The position numbers were made by a program, and so were the translations under genes. Shown piece by piece: positions 1-5,066 of a stretch of DNA of 5,946 nt (positions are counted from its first letter, which is position 1; each line of letters begins with the position of its first letter). This DNA comes from Bacillota bacterium (GTDB lineage: Bacteria; Bacillota; Clostridia; DSM-8532): positions 1 to 5,946 of the forward strand of contig JAEXPO010000288.1 of assembly GCA_023446675.1 (NCBI GenBank), given 5' to 3'. A model generated the notes under the pieces. The model saw only the letters and a list, made by a program, of their open reading frames with translations, made no database searches and was not told where the DNA came from.

Positions 1-314
1 GCCTGTATGCCTTCACTCTTCTGATACCTTATAAAATTGATATTTCTGCTTTTGGCCTGCTTATCAATTTCACTTAAAATCGATTTATTAAAGATGGTAT
101 CCAGCTCTTCCCCATCCTCAGCCCAATATAGCAATGCCACATTGTCTATTTTGGGATTTATCTTTTTCTTGGTATACCCAATTTCCTCAGCTATTCTAAA
201 TATGGTACTTCTTGTCTGATCGCTTACAGAGATTTTGGGATCATGATTCAGCACCCGTGATACCGTAGCACTGGAAACACCCACCAGCTGTGCTATATAT
301 TTTATGGTTGCCAT
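1..314 (-). CDS. LacI/GalR-family transcriptional regulator, N-terminal part (cut by window edge)
   Basis: The first 104 residues of a DNA-binding repressor are present; the sugar-binding remainder lies beyond the left edge. Residues 1-47 form the LacI helix-turn-helix: MATIKYIAQL, then VGVSSATVSRVLNHDP, with S15 and A16 at the recognition-helix positions that set operator specificity in this family. The effector-binding domain appears to begin near residue 57 (DNVALLYW). The linker (TKKKINPKI) lacks the usual alanine/leucine hinge-helix motif, which makes it look like the EbgR-type branch (family knowledge). Residue 6 is Tyr where most LacI proteins have Asp (IKDIA). The ATG start is supported by AGGAG 8 nt upstream (323-327) and by the family-typical MATIK start. 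A strong promoter and an inverted repeat lie just upstream, suggesting it represses itself. Its inducer, probably a sugar, cannot be told from this fragment. Confidence 0.93.
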   Translation of the reverse strand, partial: MATIKYIAQLVGVSSATVSRVLNHDPKISVSDQTRSTIFRIAEEIGYTKKKINPKIDNVALLYWAEDGEELDTIFNKSILSEIDKQAKSRNINFIRYQKSEGIQ

Positions 315-340
315 GACAGCTTCTCCTATTAACTGATTTA

Positions 341-376
341 AGTAAACATTTTACTACCAAACGAAACTGATGTCAA
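341..376 (-). promoter_or_regulatory. Sigma-A promoter of the LacI-family gene with overlapping operator
   Basis: On the minus strand there is a perfect -35 box TTGACA (371-376), a 17-nt spacer and a -10 box TAAAAT (348-353). This is the best promoter in the window. The -10 box lies inside a perfect 15-bp inverted repeat, AGTAAA-CAT-TTTACT on the plus strand (341-355). Bound repressor there would block RNA polymerase. Because the only gene downstream is the LacI-family regulator, autoregulation is the simplest inference. The promoter starts right after the terminator of the upstream cluster. Confidence 0.8.
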
Positions 377-393
377 CTTACGTCACTATTACG

Positions 394-425
394 AAAAAGC
401 CCTTACCGGATAGGCAAGGGCTTTT
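394..425 (-). terminator. Intrinsic terminator ending the iscS-iscU-thpR-ytvI cluster
   Basis: A 10-bp stem pairs 395-404 (AAAAGCCCTT) with 416-425 (AAGGGCTTTT) around an 11-nt loop that can form two more C-G pairs. On the minus strand the stem is followed directly by a run of U (394-398, partly within the stem). It lies 8 nt beyond the stop codon of the YtvI-type gene and before the promoter of the LacI-family gene, so it separates the two transcription units. The stem is A-rich on both sides, so it may also stop plus-strand transcripts. Confidence 0.88.
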
Positions 426-433
426 AGGATGAT

Positions 434-1582
434 TTAATTCCTTGGGGTATCCCCGCTGTCGGTCTGCTCCTGACTCGGACTACTTTTGCTTTTAAGCTTG
501 AAGTTCTTTTCAATAATGTTTTTAAAGCTGTCGGCTTTCATGATACCTTCAATCAGGTATTTCAGTATGACAATTGACAGAGGCCCCAAAAACATACCTA
601 ATACACCAAAGAGCTGTAAGCCCACATACATTCCAAACAGGGTAAACAGCGGGTGAACGCCTATCTGTTGCCCCACAATTCTCGGCTCAACAAGCTGCCT
701 GACAAAAAGACAGATGACATAAAGCAGAACAAGAGAAAGCCCCATTTTTGTGTTTCCTCCCACCAGGGAGAAAATAGCCCAGGGAATGAGCACCGATCCG
801 GTTCCCAAAACAGGCAGCAGATCCACCAGCGCAATGATCACTGCTATTAATAAAGCATTTTCTACACCGATGATCAACATGCCTACGAGCATTTCGGAGA
901 AGGTGATGAGCAGGAGGATAAACTGTGCCTTTATCCATCCAAAAAGAGCAACGAAAATATTCTGAGCAATGCCCCGGCTGTTTTTCATCCAGGTAGATGG
1001 AATCTGACGCTCAAGAAAGCGCAGAATGGCCATTTTATCACTAGACATAAAGTAGGTGGCCACCAGGGTTACAAGAATAAAAATAAAGACCTGTGGCAGC
1101 GACATTACCGAATAGACCGTATTTTGAGCAAAATTGTAAAAAGGCTTCAAAAGATTCTGCAGGTTACTGGTAAGCTGATCGGTCTGGGTATTGATAATTT
1201 CGGTTAGCTTATCGGGAAGCTGAATGTAGATGCCGTTAAACCGTTCCGCAATATCATTGAAGAAGTCGGTAAGCTTATCCACATTGAGCTCAAGACTGAG
1301 ATAAAAGTTCTTTATTTCAAGTACAAGCCTTGAGATAATAAAGATAAGAAGCGATACCACAGCTCCCAGAACAACCAGAATGGAAAGAATCGTTCCAATT
1401 TTTCTCGGGATCCGTATTTTCTTTTCCAAAAATTTTACAATGGGCTCAATGAGTGAGGCAAAAACATAAGCTAAAATAAAGGGTATGATATACTTAGCCG
1501 CTTTCAGGACGATCAGAGCACCTATAAAAATCAGCAGGAATTTCAAGATATACAATAAAATCTTCTTCACACCTTCTGACAT
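434..1582 (-). CDS. AI-2E family transporter / YtvI-type integral membrane protein
   Basis: A 382-residue polytopic membrane protein of the AI-2E transporter (UPF0118, COG0628) family. Hydrophobic segments lie near residues 8-48 (two), 63-84, 165-180, 208-240, 243-275, 281-295 and 310-345. A long polar stretch at 95-155 would be the extracytoplasmic domain usual in the family. The signature DLLPVLGTG is at 254-262, followed by IPWAIFSLVGGN and a VEPRIVG motif at 298-304. These match the YtvI subgroup, named as a sporulation membrane protein in Bacillus and Clostridia (recalled family knowledge). Some members of the wider family export small molecules or act as cation/proton antiporters; the substrate here is unknown. 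The last 20 residues are polar (SKSSPSQEQTDSGDTPRN). The ATG start has a perfect AGGAGG 6 nt upstream (1589-1594). It lies 48 nt after thpR, has no clear promoter of its own and is followed by a terminator, so it is probably the last gene of the isc transcript. Confidence 0.9.
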   Translation of the reverse strand: MSEGVKKILLYILKFLLIFIGALIVLKAAKYIIPFILAYVFASLIEPIVKFLEKKIRIPRKIGTILSILVVLGAVVSLLIFIISRLVLEIKNFYLSLELNVDKLTDFFNDIAERFNGIYIQLPDKLTEIINTQTDQLTSNLQNLLKPFYNFAQNTVYSVMSLPQVFIFILVTLVATYFMSSDKMAILRFLERQIPSTWMKNSRGIAQNIFVALFGWIKAQFILLLITFSEMLVGMLIIGVENALLIAVIIALVDLLPVLGTGSVLIPWAIFSLVGGNTKMGLSLVLLYVICLFVRQLVEPRIVGQQIGVHPLFTLFGMYVGLQLFGVLGMFLGPLSIVILKYLIEGIMKADSFKNIIEKNFKLKSKSSPSQEQTDSGDTPRN

Positions 1583-1630
1583 AAGCTCCCTCCTTCGGCA
1601 TTTTTAAACTTTATGTTCCAACATAGCCGA

Positions 1631-2179
1631 TCATGCCTGCGGACTTGCGTAAAACGGGGCAAAGGTTCTCCTTGCATATATGAGCTTCCCATCCTCCCGT
1701 TTACTCTCCATAAAGGACAGTCCTGCGGCATTAATGTAAAGACTTCCGGCCGCGGTTTGCACTAAGGTCGGATCACAACCGGAAGCCTCACGTATCAAGG
1801 TTATATGAGGAAAATAGTCCCCTGTATCGGGTTGCTTTGCAAAGCGCCCCGTCGCTTCATTTACACGGTTAAAAAGCTGAAACAGCTCCGGCTCGTGCTT
1901 TACACCAAGCCACAAAACAGACCGGCTGCCCTTCCGGAAAGAACCGAAACCAGCTGTTTCCAGATTAAAAGCATTCTGTCCGGATGCAATGCGCCAGGTA
2001 AGCTTATCAACCAGGTCAGCCTCAACATCCGTAAGCTCGCCAAGGAATTTTACCGTGAGATGAAAATTAACCTGCCGGGTATAATTGCCTTTGATTCCAA
2101 GGCGAAGCAACTCCTCCTGTTTGCTGTAAACATAGTCCTTTGCTTCATTACTCAGCTCAATGGCTAAAAACCCTCTCAC
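1631..2179 (-). CDS. thpR: RNA 2',3'-cyclic phosphodiesterase (2'-5' RNA ligase family)
   Basis: A 182-residue cytoplasmic enzyme of the 2H phosphoesterase superfamily, formerly called LigT. Family members open 2',3'-cyclic phosphates at RNA ends to give 2'-phosphates and can reversibly join 2'-5' linked tRNA halves. Both catalytic HxTx motifs are intact: H40-L-T-V (FHLTVKFLGEL) and H125-I-T-L (FPHITLIREA), at the usual separation. The N-terminus MRGFLAIELS and the segment VLWLGVK near 88-94 are also typical, and the length is normal. The start is GTG, 2 nt after the iscU stop codon, with an AGAGGA ribosome binding site inside the end of iscU, so translation is probably coupled to iscU. Its physiological role is unclear in bacteria; sharing a transcript with Fe-S assembly genes may only reflect operon packing. 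Confidence 0.93.
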   Translation of the reverse strand: MRGFLAIELSNEAKDYVYSKQEELLRLGIKGNYTRQVNFHLTVKFLGELTDVEADLVDKLTWRIASGQNAFNLETAGFGSFRKGSRSVLWLGVKHEPELFQLFNRVNEATGRFAKQPDTGDYFPHITLIREASGCDPTLVQTAAGSLYINAAGLSFMESKREDGKLIYARRTFAPFYASPQA

Positions 2180-2181
2180 TC

Positions 2182-2643
2182 TTATTCATCCTCTTCTGTC
2201 GAAGAGCCATGATGGCCGTGGGCATGGCAACCGCCGCAGCAACCGCTGCAACCACTAAACATCACATCTTCAGTCAAACCGTTTTTAACACGGTAATCCG
2301 ATAAAGCGGCAGCGATGGCTTCCTCCGCCAGCACCGAGCAATGCACCTTTGCAGGGGGAAGTCCGTCCAGAGCTTCCATGACCGCTTTATTGGTTATATT
2401 TTCAGCTTCCTTGATGGTCTTTCCAATAATAAGCTCGGTAGCCATGCTGCTCGTGGCAACGGCTGCACCGCAGCCAAAGGTTTTAAACTTGGCATCCGTT
2501 ATAATGCCGTCCTCTATTTTAAGGTACATCTTCATAATATCGCCGCATTTGGCATTGCCAACCTGGCCAACACCGTCTGCATCGGTAATTTCCCCAACAT
2601 TGCGGGGATTTGAAAAATGATCCATAACCTTTTCACTGTACAT
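2182..2643 (-). CDS. iscU: Fe-S cluster assembly scaffold IscU/NifU-type, with Cys/His-rich C-terminal tail
   Basis: The scaffold on which 2Fe-2S and 4Fe-4S clusters are built with sulfur from IscS. Numbered from the chosen ATG (153 residues), the three ligand cysteines are C33 in AKCGD (with D35), C58 in FGCGAAVA and C102 in VHCSVLAEEAI, preceded by H101. The loop recognised by HscA in enterobacteria (LPPVK) reads LPPAK here. After residue ~125 there is an extension not found in E. coli IscU: four cysteines in CSGCCGGC (132-139), then HAHGHH, and an acidic end (STEEDE). This could bind metal, but that is inference. An in-frame GTG at 2652 would add three residues and overlap the iscS stop by 4 nt. 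The ATG is preferred because MYSEKVMDHF is the family's usual start and the AAGGGAG site is 10 nt from it but only 1 nt from the GTG. It is the second gene of the cluster, 5 nt after iscS. Confidence 0.95.
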   Translation of the reverse strand: MYSEKVMDHFSNPRNVGEITDADGVGQVGNAKCGDIMKMYLKIEDGIITDAKFKTFGCGAAVATSSMATELIIGKTIKEAENITNKAVMEALDGLPPAKVHCSVLAEEAIAAALSDYRVKNGLTEDVMFSGCSGCCGGCHAHGHHGSSTEEDE

Positions 2644-2648
2644 GTGTG

Positions 2649-3833
2649 TCACACTCCCTTTACAAAATCTTCGTACAGCGGGGACATGCTTCTTAGTCTT
2701 TCCACCGTCTCAGTCAGGCAATTAACGAGAAAATCAACCTCTTCCTCCGTGTTATGCTCTCCAAAGGAAAGCCTCAGTGAGCCATGGGCAATTTCATGGG
2801 ATAAGCCGATGGCAAGAAGCACATGGGAGGGATCCAGCGATCCGGAGGTACAGGCTGACCCGCTGGAGGCCTTTATGCCTTTCATATCCAGCATAAGGAG
2901 AAGCGATTCTCCTTCAATAAAGCGGAAGGAGATATTGAGATTCCCCGGCAAACGCTGCTCACGGGGACCGTTAAGCTTTACATGAGGAATTTTATCAAGA
3001 ATGGCATTAAGGGCCTTGTCCCTCAAAGCACTAACCTTTTCGCGGTAGGCATCCAGGCTGTCTACCGCCAGCTCAAGAGCGGCAGCAAGACCAACGATTC
3101 CGGGGACATTCTCAGTACCTGCACGCCTCCCTCTTTCCTGGTGGCCACCGTGGATAAGGGTAGCAATTTTTACGCCCTTTCGAATATAAAGAAAGCCTGT
3201 TCCCTTGGGTCCATAGAATTTATGGCCGGAAACCGACATGAGATCCACATTTAGTGCTTTTACGTCAATGGGTACATTGCCTGCAGCCTGAACCGCATCG
3301 GTATGAAACAGAACACCGGCCTTGCGGCAGACCGCTCCAATTTCAGAAATGGGCTGAACCGTACCGATTTCATTGTTGGCAAACATGATGGTAACAAGAA
3401 CCGTATCGGGCCGAATGGCTTTTTCTACATCGGCAGGGCTTACAAAGCCTTCGTCGTTTACCGGTAAAATGGTAACATCACAGCCGGTTTTTTTAAGATA
3501 TTCACAGGTTTCCATAACAGCGGGATGCTCAATAGCTGATGTAATTACATGCCGGCCTTTTTTCTGTAAGGCTTCAACAGCACCCTTAATAGCCCAATTA
3601 TCAGCCTCTGAACCGGATCCTGTGAAATAGATTTCAGAGGCCTCGGCTGCACCGACAGCCCTGGCAATCTTGGCTCTGGCTTCCTCTATGGCTTTACGGT
3701 TGTCCCGTCCTATGGAATAGATGGAAGAGGCATTACCGTACTGCTCCACAAAATAGGGTTTCATGACTTCAAAAACCTGTGGTTTAACATAGGTTGTTGC
3801 CGCATGATCCAAATATATAATCTTATCTGGCAT
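2649..3833 (-). CDS. iscS: Cysteine desulfurase IscS/NifS-type
   Basis: A PLP-dependent class V aminotransferase-fold enzyme that converts L-cysteine to L-alanine and holds the sulfur as a persulfide for transfer to IscU and other acceptors. The 394 residues match the usual length. Visible active-site elements: YLDHAATT near the N-terminus (8-14), GSGSEADNWA (72-81), the stacking histidine H103 in IEHPAV, D179 and Q182 in HTDAVQAAG, the PLP-binding lysine K205 in SGHKFYGPKG, RRAGTEN (236-242), and the persulfide cysteine C328 in SSGSACTSG. The longer loop around this cysteine places it with the IscS/NifS group rather than SufS. The ATG start has AAGGA about 10 nt upstream. It is the first gene of the cluster and follows a TATAAT-containing promoter region. 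No iscR precedes it, although an Rrf2-type regulator often does in Clostridia; the gene upstream is a methyltransferase in its own unit. Confidence 0.96.
   Translation of the reverse strand: MPDKIIYLDHAATTYVKPQVFEVMKPYFVEQYGNASSIYSIGRDNRKAIEEARAKIARAVGAAEASEIYFTGSGSEADNWAIKGAVEALQKKGRHVITSAIEHPAVMETCEYLKKTGCDVTILPVNDEGFVSPADVEKAIRPDTVLVTIMFANNEIGTVQPISEIGAVCRKAGVLFHTDAVQAAGNVPIDVKALNVDLMSVSGHKFYGPKGTGFLYIRKGVKIATLIHGGHQERGRRAGTENVPGIVGLAAALELAVDSLDAYREKVSALRDKALNAILDKIPHVKLNGPREQRLPGNLNISFRFIEGESLLLMLDMKGIKASSGSACTSGSLDPSHVLLAIGLSHEIAHGSLRLSFGEHNTEEEVDFLVNCLTETVERLRSMSPLYEDFVKGV
2654..2660 (-). promoter_or_regulatory. Ribosome binding site that decides the iscU start
   Basis: AAGGGAG on the minus strand lies within the last codons of iscS. 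It is 10 nt from the ATG at 2641-2643 and only 1 nt from the alternative GTG at 2650-2652, so it favours the ATG. Its position inside iscS implies coupled translation of the two proteins. Confidence 0.6.
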
Positions 3834-3856
3834 ACCAAATCATTCCTTTATGAATT

Positions 3857-3894
3857 ATTATATTTAAGTTAGCATTGTCCTATCCAAAAGTCAA
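3857..3894 (-). promoter_or_regulatory. Candidate promoter region of iscS
   Basis: On the minus strand a perfect -10 box TATAAT (3857-3862) lies about 23 nt upstream of the iscS start codon. The -35 is poor: TGGATA at 18 nt is the nearest match. A good TTGACT (3889-3894) is 26 nt away, too far for the same promoter, and would pair only with a weak TAACTT at 17 nt. Initiation from TATAAT may therefore need an activator, or the two boxes may belong to overlapping promoters. No recognisable IscR site was found. Confidence 0.4.
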
Positions 3895-3910
3895 TAAACA
3901 CGAAAACGGC

Positions 3911-3949
3911 AAAAAGCCCGATATATAGTATTATACCTTAATCGGGCTT
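3911..3949 (-). terminator. Intrinsic terminator after the methyltransferase gene
   Basis: A 9-bp perfect stem pairs AAGCCCGAT (3914-3922) with ATCGGGCTT (3941-3949). The 18-nt AT-rich loop can form a small inner hairpin (GTA/TAC, 3928-3936). On the minus strand the stem is followed by UUUUU (3911-3915, partly in the stem). It lies 57 nt beyond the methyltransferase stop codon and just before the iscS promoter, so it insulates the isc cluster from the gene upstream. On the plus strand the tail is CTTCTTAAAC, a poorer U-tract. Confidence 0.8.
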
Positions 3950-4005
3950 CTTAAACAAAACTTCTTTATAAACTTAAAATAGTATATTTAACATATAGGA
4001 ATCCT

Positions 4006-4770
4006 TTACAATACAGGCTTACCGGCATAGGCCTCCGTTTCGTAGCTTACAATAATTTTACCGGAAGTATTATAAATATCGAAAAGCGTTTTTATCTCTC
4101 CAATCATTTCTTCGTAACCGTCCTGACCGGGCTCAGGTATGCCGCAGTCCACTAAAAAGCGGCCTTTTATGCCCTCAAAATCTAAAATTTGCTGATTAGG
4201 TACGGAGAGCACAGAGAAGCAGCAGGAGCCGAAAAAGTCTGTAAAATAAGCAGGCGTCAGCTTGCACAGAGCTAAATCCTCCACTTCAGCGCAGTAACGT
4301 GAAAGAATGGGAGCAAGATTTTCAAGAAAAGGATTAGAGTTGAAACACGGCCGATTCCAAATAAGGATGATGCTGCCGCCGGGCTTTAAAATTCGGGAGA
4401 ATTCCGCTTTGCACTTTTCATAATCAAAATGATGAAAGGACTGAGCACATACGATATGGTTTACCGACATATTGGGCAGAGAGGTAAACTCAGCTGTTCC
4501 GCTAATGGTGACATAACGTGTAAATTCGTCGCTGAGAAGCCTTTCAGAGGCTTCTCTCATTGTATCATCGGGTTCGATTCCCACAACTCTGCTGCCTCTT
4601 TCAAGAAGTAACCGGCTGAAAACCCCTGTACCGGATCCGATATCCGCTATTACCGATTCTCTTGTAAAGCCGTGCTCCGCATAGAGAAAATCTATGAGAC
4701 GCCTGGGATAACCGGGGCGGTAGCGGATATAGCTTTCCATTTTACCTGAAAAGCGCAGTGTACTAATCAT
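4006..4770 (-). CDS. Class I SAM-dependent methyltransferase, substrate unknown
   Basis: A 254-residue soluble protein with a Rossmann-type methyltransferase domain at about 38-140. Motif I is IADIGSGTG (41-49). The acidic residue ending strand 2, E66 in VVGIEPD, should contact the SAM ribose. The segment after strand 4 is AQSFHHFDYEKC, and the post-motif is RILKPGGSIILIWNRP (126-141). This order fits the Methyltransf_11/25 group of small-molecule methyltransferases. The N-terminus (FSGKMESYIRYRPGYPRRLIDFL) resembles many uncharacterised clostridial and bacilli methyltransferases. The C-terminal third is less conserved and presumably shapes the substrate pocket. There are eight cysteines, including an adjacent pair C183-C184. 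The ATG start has GGAGG 7 nt upstream (4778-4782). It seems to be transcribed alone, from an extended -10 promoter about 100 nt upstream to the terminator downstream. Nothing in the context points to a substrate; UbiE, BioC or rRNA methylation cannot be claimed. Confidence 0.88.
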   Translation of the reverse strand: MISTLRFSGKMESYIRYRPGYPRRLIDFLYAEHGFTRESVIADIGSGTGVFSRLLLERGSRVVGIEPDDTMREASERLLSDEFTRYVTISGTAEFTSLPNMSVNHIVCAQSFHHFDYEKCKAEFSRILKPGGSIILIWNRPCFNSNPFLENLAPILSRYCAEVEDLALCKLTPAYFTDFFGSCCFSVLSVPNQQILDFEGIKGRFLVDCGIPEPGQDGYEEMIGEIKTLFDIYNTSGKIIVSYETEAYAGKPVL

Positions 4771-4810
4771 TGTCCATCCTCCATCCTGGCTGGAAGTTTG
4801 TTTTTGCTTT

Positions 4811-4830
4811 AGTAAATTACGTACATTACT
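4811..4830. repeat. Imperfect 20-bp dyad in the methyltransferase leader
   Basis: The plus strand reads AGTAAATTACGTACATTACT, with 8 of 10 positions symmetric per arm and centred on ACGT. It lies about 41-60 nt upstream of the methyltransferase start codon. This is long enough to be a protein-binding site, but no known operator is recognised. Its outer half-sites (AGTAA/TTACT) resemble those of the operator at 341-355, with wider spacing. Confidence 0.4.
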
Positions 4831-4852
4831 GGATTAGCCTTCCTCTTTCTCC

Positions 4853-4880
4853 GAAATTTAATTTCAAAATTATTATAGCA
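4853..4880 (-). promoter_or_regulatory. Extended -10 promoter of the methyltransferase gene with a palindrome at the start site
   Basis: On the minus strand, TGC-TATAAT (4872-4880) is a perfect extended -10 element, which can work without a good -35; no convincing -35 is seen at 16-18 nt. Transcription would start near 4865. A perfect 13-bp palindrome, GAAATT-T-AATTTC (4853-4865), begins exactly there, in the position of a repressor operator. The resulting leader would be about 95 nt. Confidence 0.5.
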
Positions 4881-4938
4881 CATAAATTACCACTATGGTT
4901 TATTGCCTGAATAAAATGGCTTTTGATGCGATTCACAC

Positions 4939-4967
4939 TTGATATAAGCCTGTTTTGTTTCAATAAA
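4939..4967 (+). promoter_or_regulatory. Candidate promoter of the VTT-domain gene
   Basis: TTGATA (4939-4944, five of six consensus bases), a 17-nt spacer and AATAAA (4962-4967, four of six). The start would be near 4974, giving a leader of about 93 nt. The -10 box overlaps the left arm of an inverted repeat (ATAAATT at 4963-4969 with AATTTAT at 4992-4998). A second weaker pair, TTGTAA (4982-4987) and TAAAAC (5004-5009) with 16 nt between, is also possible. Confidence 0.35.
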
Positions 4968-5054
4968 TTACCCGTACTGCGTTGTAATGGCAATTTATCT
5001 TCTTAAAACGCGAGGCATGATAAGGGCAATTGATTTTTAATTTAACAGTACTCC

Positions 5055-5060
5055 GGGAGG
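5055..5060 (+). promoter_or_regulatory. Ribosome binding site of the VTT-domain gene
   Basis: GGGAGG lies 6 nt before the ATG at 5067. An earlier ATG at 5062 is followed directly by a stop in its frame (ATG GAA TGA) and is too close to the site, so the start at 5067 is well supported. Confidence 0.8.
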
Positions 5061-5066
5061 TATGGA

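Larger units (their letters stand above)
4771..5066. other. Divergent intergenic region between methyltransferase and VTT genes
   Basis: This 296-bp stretch carries no tRNA, recognisable riboswitch or supported small ORF. It holds the leader and promoter of the methyltransferase (minus strand), the leader of the VTT gene (plus strand), three dyads (4811-4830, 4853-4865, 4963-4998) and three copies of TAAATTAC (4813-4820, 4883-4890, 4964-4971), two of them within a 10-bp direct repeat ATAAATTACC. It is more AT-rich than the flanking genes. Confidence 0.6.

Noticed and set aside
653..965. Overlapping plus- and minus-strand open frames inside the YtvI-type gene
   Set aside because: The 382-residue membrane protein explains this region with a good start site and family signatures; the others have no recognisable content.
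434..1582. Calling the AI-2E family protein an autoinducer exporter
   Set aside because: The family name comes from one member. The sequence is closer to the YtvI subgroup, and nothing in the window concerns quorum sensing.
1612..1625. Small dyad TATGTT-CC-AACATA between thpR and the YtvI-type gene as a terminator
   Set aside because: It is AT-rich with a very short loop and no U-tract on the minus strand; it is too weak to call a terminator or attenuator.
2641..2652. GTG at 2652 as the iscU start, overlapping the iscS stop by 4 nt
   Set aside because: The ribosome binding site is only 1 nt from it, whereas the ATG three codons later has 10 nt spacing and gives the family's usual N-terminus. 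It is not fully excluded.
2315..2985. Plus-strand open frames of 90-122 codons opposite iscU and iscS
   Set aside because: They lie antisense to genes with complete catalytic motifs, overlap each other in several frames, show no family features and have no ribosome binding sites. They are shadows.
3857..3894. IscR (Rrf2-type) operator in the iscS promoter
   Set aside because: No convincing match to a known IscR motif could be made by eye, and no iscR gene is in the window.
4006..4770. Specific naming of the methyltransferase as UbiE, BioC or a tRNA/rRNA enzyme
   Set aside because: Only the generic SAM-binding motifs are recognisable and the neighbours give no pathway.
4771..5066. A riboswitch or small RNA in the divergent intergenic region
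   Set aside because: No known riboswitch core and no hairpin followed by a U-tract was found on either strand.
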